A stretch of DNA of 5,641 bases, taken from assembly GCA_900545125.1 (NCBI GenBank), contig UQXS01000155.1, forward strand, positions 1 through 5,641. The letters are read 5' to 3'. A model generated the notes under the pieces. It saw nothing but the letters and a program-made list of their open reading frames with translations, ran no database searches and was not told the DNA's origin. The position numbers and the translations under genes are program-made. Origin of the DNA: an uncultured Ruminococcus sp. GTDB lineage: Bacteria > Bacillota > Clostridia > Oscillospirales > Ruminococcaceae. Shown piece by piece: positions 1-3,342 of the stretch (position 1 is its first letter; the number at the start of each line of letters is the position of its first letter).

Positions 1-172
1 TGTAATCGAAAATGAATGCCGTGCCCTCGAAATATTCCCAGCAGGCTTTTGCCTTGTCGGAAAATCCATTCGGCAGTGCAAGCTCAACTGCTGATCTTTC
101 GTTTTCGTGGTCGTTCATGTCCGTTGGTCTGTAGCCTATGATCATGTGTGCGTCAGGTCTTAAGAATTTCAT
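1..172 (-). CDS. Hypothetical protein, 3' end beyond the window
   Basis: The first 57 codons are visible and open, and the gene runs off the left edge. The start is the ATG at 172-170, preceded by GGAGG (181-185) at 8 nt spacing. The protein starts MKFLRPDAHMIIGYRPTD and continues with a stretch rich in Asp, Glu and Asn, then an aromatic segment (KACWEYFEG). I see no signal peptide, membrane segment or catalytic motif and do not recognise the family. It has its own promoter at 230-258, of the same design as its neighbours, so it is probably a monocistronic module of the same mobile region. The reading frame and start are well supported; the function is unknown. Confidence 0.75.
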   Translation of the reverse strand, partial: MKFLRPDAHMIIGYRPTDMNDHENERSAVELALPNGFSDKAKACWEYFEGTAFIFDY

Positions 173-229
173 TTGTTTTTCCTCCAAAAAGTTTATTTTT
201 CGCTTAGGCTTTTCCCTTGCGTTGTACCT

Positions 230-274
230 ATATTACCATACTGTTCAGCACTTAGCATGCGGCTAAAACTACAG
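230..274 (-). promoter_or_regulatory. Promoter P1 of the 172 gene, with the shared upstream block
   Basis: On the minus strand a -10 box TAATAT (235-230) lies 17 bp from the -35 position (258-253). The -35 has drifted to ATGCTA, against TTGATA in the other copies. The block CTGTAGTTTTAGCCGC (274-259) directly precedes it, in the same phase as in the other promoters. The weak -35 suggests lower basal activity or dependence on a factor bound at the block; this is inference. Confidence 0.6.
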
Positions 275-347
275 AAAAATAGGGGAAAAACGGCAATCCT
301 AATTGTGTAATGTACACCGTCAAGCAAGACTTCCACATAACCCCAAA

Positions 348-420
348 TTTGCCCTTGTTTGCCGCCGATTCCCTCAAGGGCAAACTATGCAAAGAAAAGG
401 GAATCGGTAAACACAAGGGG
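348..420 (-). other. Structured element E1 (pseudoknot-forming inverted repeats) after the 719 gene
   Basis: Two perfect interleaved inverted repeats are visible: 348-357 with 375-384 (10 bp) and 365-373 with 399-407 (9 bp). The order a-b-a'-b' is that of an H-type pseudoknot. The junction between the stems is 1 nt; the loops are 7 nt and 14 nt. A competing fold extends the second stem by pairing 352-358 with 413-419. It lies downstream of the 719 gene and shares sequence with E2, such as CGGCGGC and CAAGGGC on the minus strand. The strand is uncertain because inverted repeats fold on both. The function is unknown; an RNA tail that sets the 3' end or stability is one inference. Confidence 0.5.
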
Positions 421-448
421 AAGAGGGCGTATTTCAGCCCCTCTTTTT
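421..448 (+). terminator. Hairpin with T-run next to a stop codon (possible plus-strand terminator)
   Basis: AAGAGGG (421-427) pairs with CCCTCTT (439-445), closing on an 8-nt loop GTATTTCA, and five T residues (444-448) form the plus-strand tail. Read on the plus strand it looks like a Rho-independent terminator that would stop transcription running antisense into the 719 gene. On the minus strand it starts 4 nt after the stop codon but has no U-run. The loop is identical to that of the hairpin at 1669-1692. Confidence 0.4.
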
Positions 449-449
449 C

Positions 450-719
450 TTAGTCGTTCAGATGCTCGAAGCACCATTTCATTGCGTCGCCGCCGTCGTC
501 AAAAGGCGTAGGGCTTGTTGTTCTCAGGTTCAGTCTGCACTCGATGTAGCTCAGCCCGGTTTCTTCTTCATCCTCAATGAACTCGTAAACCGCCGCCTCG
601 AAGCCCTTGTATGTCAGTCCGCAGACCAGAACCCTTTCGCCGTACTTTAGCACCGCACCCTGTGTGCTGCATCCGTTCATTTCAAGATGCTCCATTGTTG
701 TGATCTGTTCCCATTTCAT
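450..719 (-). CDS. Hypothetical acidic protein, 89 aa
   Basis: The ATG at 719-717 is chosen because GGAGG (729-733) lies 9 nt upstream and promoter P2 lies at 778-806. A longer open frame reaching 857 would run through that promoter, so it is not the start. The protein begins MKWEQITTMEHLEMNG. It has an acidic middle (EFIEDEEETG, about residues 47-56), a probable beta segment (SYIECRLNLR), and ends FDDGGDAMKWCFEHLND. There are no membrane segments or obvious catalytic motifs. I do not recognise the family. It looks like a small soluble accessory protein of a mobile element, transcribed as its own unit and followed by structured element E1. Confidence 0.75.
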   Translation of the reverse strand: MKWEQITTMEHLEMNGCSTQGAVLKYGERVLVCGLTYKGFEAAVYEFIEDEEETGLSYIECRLNLRTTSPTPFDDGGDAMKWCFEHLND

Positions 720-777
720 AATCGTTTTCCTCCAATTTCGTTGTTTTCCGCAGGCTGTTTGCCTTTCGGTAGTATGT

Positions 778-822
778 ATGTTACCATACTTTTTCGCACT
801 TATCAAGCGGCTAAACCTACAG
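778..822 (-). promoter_or_regulatory. Promoter P2 of the 719 gene
   Basis: On the minus strand there is TTGATA (806-801), 17 bp, then TAACAT (783-778), with the shared block (CTGTAG, GTTTAGCCGC) just upstream at 822-807. A start near 771 would leave a leader of about 50 nt before the 719 ATG. The -35 and -10 hexamers are identical to those of P3, although the spacer sequence differs. Confidence 0.7.
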
Positions 823-863
823 AATAAAAACGGCGATTTTTCGCAAAATTTGTACATATTATG

Positions 864-979
864 CCTTGCCGCAGGAGACGCACAGTTGCGCCGTGTGGGC
901 GGCTTTTAACGCGGGGCAAGTGATCCGCAGAAAAGCCGTAAGCCTCCACACGAGCGAACGTGGCGCAAATGTGAGCGTC
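864..979 (-). other. Structured element E3 (long hairpin plus pseudoknot) at the end of the three-gene operon
   Basis: A stacked hairpin is built from four perfect arms: 877-884 with 970-979 (2-nt bulge), 886-892 with 962-968, 893-898 with 946-951, and 900-907 with 931-938. The apical loop holds GGCAAG (915-920), which is complementary to CTTGCC (865-870) outside the hairpin. That gives the same loop-to-flank pseudoknot order as E1 and E2. On the minus strand the hairpin begins inside the TGA stop codon of the zinc-ribbon gene. No good U-run follows it, so a plain intrinsic terminator is not convincing. The function is unknown. Confidence 0.5.
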
Positions 980-1247
980 AGTCATCATCCTCATCGGGCG
1001 GATAACTCCAATCGAGGTGCTGTCCGCAATTGCATACTTTCAGATGCTCATAGTCCTTATGATAGCCGTCCTCCAGCCACTCACCAAGTTCGGTGCCGCA
1101 GCAGGGGCATTTCGAGATCGTCCAGTTTTCACGGATTACCCTTGTTGGTATCTGCTTTTTCATTGCGGCAATCGCCATCATCAGCGCCTCGGATGAACAT
1201 TCAGCCTGCATTGCCTCAATTTCGGAAATTGCTTCTTCTGTTTTCAT
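978..1247 (-). CDS. Zinc-ribbon-like small protein, 89 aa
   Basis: The start ATG (1247-1245) follows GGAGGG (1255-1260). The N-terminal 30 residues (MKTEEAISEIEAMQAE, SSEALMMAIAAMKKQIP) form an amphipathic helix of a type common in small clostridial phage and ICE proteins. The C-terminal half carries CPCCG (residues 47-51) and, about 20 residues later, VCNCGQHLDW. This resembles a zinc ribbon of the CPxCG...CxxCG kind. The second knuckle is C-x-C rather than C-x2-C, so metal binding is likely but not certain. The tail is acidic (DEDDD). It is the last gene of the operon, 21 bp after the gene ending at 1269. A nucleic-acid or protein adaptor role is inferred from the fold only. Confidence 0.8.
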   Translation of the reverse strand: MKTEEAISEIEAMQAECSSEALMMAIAAMKKQIPTRVIRENWTISKCPCCGTELGEWLEDGYHKDYEHLKVCNCGQHLDWSYPPDEDDD

Positions 1248-1268
1248 TATGTATCCCTCCTGTTACGG

Positions 1269-1646
1269 TCAAAGCATTATGCGGATGCCTTCGACCTCGT
1301 AGTCATCCATGACATGATATTCGGTGTCGTTGCGGGTAATGGTGTCAAGCCCATAAACCGTACAGCCGAGCCGTCTCATCTGATGCAGGGTTTCAATCAG
1401 AACTGTGGTTTTTGCTGTCACCACAATGGTTGTGACTTTTGCGATGCGAAGCGTATTGAGGAAGTCCTCCATATCGCCTTCATTCGGCAAGTCGGTCACC
1501 TCGTACTCGCTGCTGTTGTGGCGGCGGCTGTCCTTGTAGTTCCACAGTGCCTTTCGTGCGCCGAGGCTGTAGCCTGACTTTAGACCGTTGGTCTTGTTCT
1601 CGCTGATCTTGCGATCCATCTGTTCAAACGCGTAAATGATATCCAT
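1269..1646 (-). CDS. Hypothetical protein, 125 aa, paralog-like to the 2693 gene
   Basis: The ATG at 1646-1644 has GGAGT (1653-1657) at 6 nt. The upstream ATG at 1667 has no good site and would overlap the intergenic hairpin, so it is rejected. The C-terminal half reads like an alternating alpha/beta domain: helix DFLNTLRIAK, strand TTIVVTA, helix LIETLHQMRRLG, then turn and strand CTVYGLDTI. The 2693 gene has the same order and the shared word LIETL, pointing to distant paralogy. From memory the pattern resembles small domains such as DUF7698, but I cannot verify this. There is no signal peptide, membrane segment or catalytic motif. It is the middle gene of the operon, 63 bp after the first gene and 21 bp before the zinc-ribbon gene. 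Confidence 0.75.
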   Translation of the reverse strand: MDIIYAFEQMDRKISENKTNGLKSGYSLGARKALWNYKDSRRHNSSEYEVTDLPNEGDMEDFLNTLRIAKVTTIVVTAKTTVLIETLHQMRRLGCTVYGLDTITRNDTEYHVMDDYEVEGIRIML

Positions 1647-1668
1647 GTATTTACTCCTTTTCGGCATT

Positions 1669-1692
1669 GCCCTTCCGTATTTCAGGAAGGGC
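1669..1692 (-). repeat. Intercistronic hairpin with the GTATTTCA loop
   Basis: GCCCTTCC (1669-1676) and GGAAGGGC (1685-1692) form a perfect 8-bp stem around GTATTTCA (loop TGAAATAC on the minus strand). It lies between the first and second genes of the operon, 11 nt upstream of the GGAGT ribosome binding site of the second. There is no U-run, so it is more likely a processing or stability element or a translation modulator than a terminator. Confidence 0.6.
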
Positions 1693-1709
1693 TGCGCTGT
1701 TCCGTTCGT

Positions 1710-2075
1710 TTACTTGCTCTTGCGACCGGCTTCATATGCATCCTTGAGGGCGGCTTCCAAGCCCCATACCGAAACCTCGATGAAGTCCTTGCTGTCGCAG
1801 TGGCGGGCTTCAAGGTCTCCGCGCTCGGCTACCGGAATCAGGTGTTTTGCGGCGATCTCGTAGATCTTCTTGTCGATGCCGGTCAGCGGATGCTCGGCTC
1901 TGAAAATCTCCTGCTCGGTCTTGGCGAGGGCTGCGTTGGTGTTCGCAAGCGCCTGCGCTCTGCTGATTCCGAAAAGTTCACGGCAGTCTGCTTCGGTCAT
2001 TCCCTCAAGGGCGGCTTTGCCGTTCTGCAGCATCTTCAGCTTGTCAACTGCGGCTTTCATTTCCTTCTTTGTCAT
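1710..2075 (-). CDS. Hypothetical protein, 121 aa, C-terminal DUF6900-like domain
   Basis: The ATG at 2075-2073 is preceded by GGAGG (2085-2089) at 9 nt and by promoter P3. The N-terminal half (about residues 1-60) is helical and charged, suggesting a helical bundle or coiled coil (KEMKAAVDKLKMLQNGKAAL, then AALAKTEQEIFRAE). The last 50 residues (KIYEIAAKHL, then CDSKDFIEVSVWGLEAALKDAYEAG) resemble the small DUF6900 domain of clostridial phage and plasmid proteins; I recognise this from memory and have not checked it. The biochemical role of that domain is not known to me. It is the first gene of an operon continuing to 978. The protein should be soluble and cytoplasmic. Confidence 0.8.
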   Translation of the reverse strand: MTKKEMKAAVDKLKMLQNGKAALEGMTEADCRELFGISRAQALANTNAALAKTEQEIFRAEHPLTGIDKKIYEIAAKHLIPVAERGDLEARHCDSKDFIEVSVWGLEAALKDAYEAGRKSK

Positions 2076-2120
2076 GGTGGTGTACCTCCGTTTTAATTGA
2101 TTTTCCCTTTCGGTGATTAC

Positions 2121-2165
2121 ATGTTACCATGATCCACAGATTATATCAAGCGGCTAAAACTACAG
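2121..2165 (-). promoter_or_regulatory. Promoter P3 of the three-gene operon
   Basis: On the minus strand there is TTGATA (2149-2144), 17 bp, TAACAT (2126-2121). The shared block CTGTAGTTTTAGCCGC (2165-2150) abuts the -35. A distal conserved block, AATTGTGTAATATATGC on the plus strand, lies at 2191-2207, about 47 bp upstream of the -35. Transcription should start near 2114, giving a leader of about 40 nt. Confidence 0.75.
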
Positions 2166-2221
2166 AATATTGGGAAAAATCAGCCCTTACAATTGTGTAA
2201 TATATGCTTTCAAAAATAAGC

Positions 2222-2299
2222 CCCACAGTCGCCCTTGTACGCCGCCGTTCTACGGAAGGGGTAACTTTGCAAGGGCAGGCAAAACGGCGGAATCGTGGG
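2222..2299 (-). other. Structured element E2 (pseudoknot-forming inverted repeats) after the 2693 gene
   Basis: Two perfect interleaved inverted repeats are present: GCCCTTG (2231-2237) with CAAGGGC (2270-2276), and CCGCCGTT (2242-2249) with AACGGCGG (2283-2290). Both are enclosed by CCCAC (2222-2226) and GTGGG (2295-2299). The layout parallels E1. The second stem has a different sequence that is still fully complementary, which is what a conserved RNA structure would look like. On the minus strand the outer stem is followed by CTTATTTTTG, so this copy could also act as a terminator for the 2693 gene. Confidence 0.5.
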
Positions 2300-2304
2300 C
2301 GTTT

Positions 2305-2323
2305 GGGGCGGTAATTCCGCCCC
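2305..2323 (-). terminator. GC-rich hairpin just after the 2693 gene stop codon
   Basis: GGGGCGG (2305-2311) pairs perfectly with CCGCCCC (2317-2323) around a 5-nt loop, 7 nt after the TAA stop. There is no run of T on either side, so it is a weak intrinsic-terminator candidate. It occupies the same position relative to E2 as hairpin 421-445 does to E1, and may act as a 3' end stabiliser. Confidence 0.4.
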
Positions 2324-2330
2324 TTGGGTC

Positions 2331-2693
2331 TTAGTTCAATTTCATGCGGATTGCAGGAATTATTTGTTTTTCGCCCGTGATGATGTCGGTGTAGTTTGCC
2401 TTGATTTCGGTCAATCCGTCCATGCGGAATCCCTGCTTTTCAAAAGCTGCGAGGGTTTCGATAAGGCTGCTGAAAGTGCTTGAAATCGTGAATTCCGTGA
2501 TGCCCTGTGCCTTGAAAAAATCGCTGATCGGCTCGATGTCCTGCGTCCAGATGACCTCGGAAAAGTCGAGCATTTCGTTGTCGCTGTCCTTCTGCTGCCT
2601 GTAGGCTGTGAAAAGCGTGGGGTTGATGTTGTTCGCCTTGAAAAATTCGTTTCCCTCGGTCATTGCCTTTTCAAAAAGTTCAATTGTTTTCAT
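2331..2693 (-). CDS. Hypothetical protein, 120 aa, paralog-like to the 1646 gene
   Basis: The ATG at 2693-2691 follows GGAGG (2702-2706) at 8 nt. An upstream ATG at 2750 would overlap the -10 element and is not used. The N-terminus is helical (MKTIELFEKAMTEGNEFFKA). The C-terminal half runs helix (PISDFFKAQG), strand (TEFTISST), helix (SSLIETLAAFEKQG), strand (FRMDGLTEIKA), a turn with ITGEK, and a last strand (PAIRMKLN). This matches the layout of the 1269-1646 gene, including LIETL. No catalytic motif, signal peptide or membrane segment is visible. It is a single-gene unit driven by P4 and followed by element E2. It lies immediately downstream of the insertion-sequence cluster, which left its promoter intact. 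Confidence 0.8.
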   Translation of the reverse strand: MKTIELFEKAMTEGNEFFKANNINPTLFTAYRQQKDSDNEMLDFSEVIWTQDIEPISDFFKAQGITEFTISSTFSSLIETLAAFEKQGFRMDGLTEIKANYTDIITGEKQIIPAIRMKLN

Positions 2694-2750
2694 GTGATTT
2701 TCCTCCAAATTCGTTGTTTTTCGGTGCGGTTTTCCGCTTCCGTTGTACAC

Positions 2751-2795
2751 AGTATAACTCTTTTCGTGAGATATATCAAGCGGCTAAAACCACAG
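2751..2795 (-). promoter_or_regulatory. Promoter P4 of the 2693 gene
   Basis: On the minus strand there is TTGATA (2779-2774), 17 bp, TATACT (2756-2751), with the shared block (CTGTGGTTTTAGCCGC, 2795-2780) upstream. It is the best -10 of the set. All but the last base of the -10 lies inside the 88-bp direct repeat, so insertion of the small element left this promoter functional. The distal block is at 2821-2837. Confidence 0.75.
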
Positions 2796-2839
2796 AATAT
2801 CGGGAAAAATCAGCCCTCGCAATTGTGTAATATATGCTT
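2752..2839. repeat. 88-bp direct repeat, copy 1 (long target-site duplication)
   Basis: This stretch, from GTATAACT to ATATGCTT, is repeated at 3113-3200 without a mismatch by eye. The two copies exactly bracket the small element 2840-3112, as a target-site duplication would. IS1634 of Mycoplasma is known for long and variable direct repeats, so the length is unusual in general but fits the family of the neighbouring IS. Confidence 0.85.
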
Positions 2840-3112
2840 CCCGACTTTGCCACTTAGTCTGCATTAAGAAGGGCAATAGTGCCCGAAAATGCGTACTTTT
2901 TCAACAATAAAGGTCTTGATATTTTATACCTACGCTAAAATCTTACTTTTTCGTTATTTTTTTCCTATTTTGCGATGTTTATTTTATATGCCCACAATTA
3001 TAACGCTTTATTTATGTGGACATATAACGTGGGTATATAAAAAAATCACGTAAAATAGCCGTTTTTATTATGCGTGAGCGTGTGGTTGCAAGAATTAAGT
3101 GGCAAAGTCGGG
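2840..3112. mobile_element. 273-bp MITE related to the neighbouring IS1634-like element
   Basis: The ends are perfect 17-bp inverted repeats (2840-2856 and 3096-3112, CCCGACTTTGCCACTTA), the same as the left end of the IS at 3202. The interior is AT-rich, has no plausible gene, and does not resemble the transposase. It holds an imperfect palindrome (2983-2995 with 3029-3041, 12 of 13 pairing) and a small hairpin (2871-2884, GGGCA/TGCCC). It lacks the 15-bp subterminal repeat of the IS, so it is not a simple internal deletion of this IS copy. It is probably a non-autonomous element moved by this IS's transposase. Confidence 0.8.
2983..3041. repeat. Palindrome inside the MITE
   Basis: TTTATATGCCCAC (2983-2995) pairs with GTGGGTATATAAA (3029-3041) with one mismatch. 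The region between holds a second short hairpin, TATGT-GG-ACATA (3013-3024). A-T-rich arms further out (about 2964-2976 and 3045-3057) partly extend the pairing. Such internal folding is common in MITEs. No function is claimed. Confidence 0.55.
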
Positions 3113-3200
3113 GTATAACTCTTTTCGTGAGATATATCAAGCGGCTAAAACCACAGAATATCGGGAAAAATCAGCCCTCGCAATTGTGTAATATATGCTT
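3113..3200. repeat. 88-bp direct repeat, copy 2 (long target-site duplication)
   Basis: Identical to 2752-2839. One extra T (3201) separates it from the left end of the IS. It carries a second copy of the P4 promoter on the minus strand: TTGATA at 3140-3135 and, 17 bp on, TATACC at 3117-3112. The last -10 base has changed from T to C because it now comes from the MITE end. Any transcription from it would enter the MITE. Confidence 0.85.
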
Positions 3201-3201
3201 T

Positions 3202-3219
3202 CCCGACTTTGCCACTTAA
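3202..3219 (+). repeat. IS left terminal inverted repeat
   Basis: CCCGACTTTGCCACTTAA. The first 17 bases match both ends of the MITE exactly; the partner at the right end of the IS differs at one base (C to G at base 6). Confidence 0.9.
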
Positions 3220-3246
3220 TCGTTCAAAAATCCGGAAAAAATTTAT

Positions 3247-3261
3247 AAAAATGGCGAAAAA
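3247..3261 (+). repeat. IS subterminal inverted repeat, left
   Basis: AAAAATGGCGAAAAA is perfectly repeated in inverted orientation at 5232-5246. Its near-symmetric distance from both ends suggests a second transposase binding site. The left copy is just upstream of the transposase promoter, so binding there could also repress transcription. Confidence 0.7.
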
Positions 3262-3275
3262 CAGGTGATTATCTA

Positions 3276-3304
3276 TTGACAAATCCCACGCCATATGATA
3301 TAAT
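3276..3304 (+). promoter_or_regulatory. Transposase promoter, full consensus
   Basis: TTGACA (3276-3281), exactly 17 bp, TATAAT (3299-3304). Both hexamers match the sigma-70/sigma-A consensus at every position, which is striking for an insertion sequence. Transcription should start near 3311. The short leader holds two copies of AGACCTAT (3312-3319 and 3321-3328) just before the AGGAGG ribosome binding site (3330-3335). Confidence 0.9.
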
Positions 3305-3342
3305 ATAAAGTAGACCTATAAGACCTATTAGGAGGGATAGTT

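Noticed and set aside
719..857. Upstream extension of the 719 gene to an ATG at 857
   Set aside because: It would translate through the conserved promoter P2 and the good GGAGG site in front of the ATG at 719.
348..979. E elements as integron attC sites (gene plus folded recombination site looks cassette-like)
   Set aside because: The conserved attC core ends (GTTRRRY and RYYYAAC) are not found at the element borders, the genes have their own promoters, and no integrase is in the window.
866..1312. 148-codon open frame on the plus strand
   Set aside because: It lies across the zinc-ribbon gene and element E3 in antisense, has no ribosome binding site, and its composition looks like a shadow frame.
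2222..2299. HDV-like or twister ribozyme
   Set aside because: The pseudoknot order is suggestive, but there is no P3-type hairpin between the strands and no recognisable conserved active-site sequence.
2857..3095. Protein-coding gene in the MITE
   Set aside because: Only short AT-rich frames broken by stops; no ribosome binding site with a start codon.
2752..3218. CRISPR array (repeat-spacer appearance of the 88-bp and inverted repeats)
   Set aside because: Only two long direct copies exist, the spacing is 273 bp, and the terminal inverted repeats explain the pattern.
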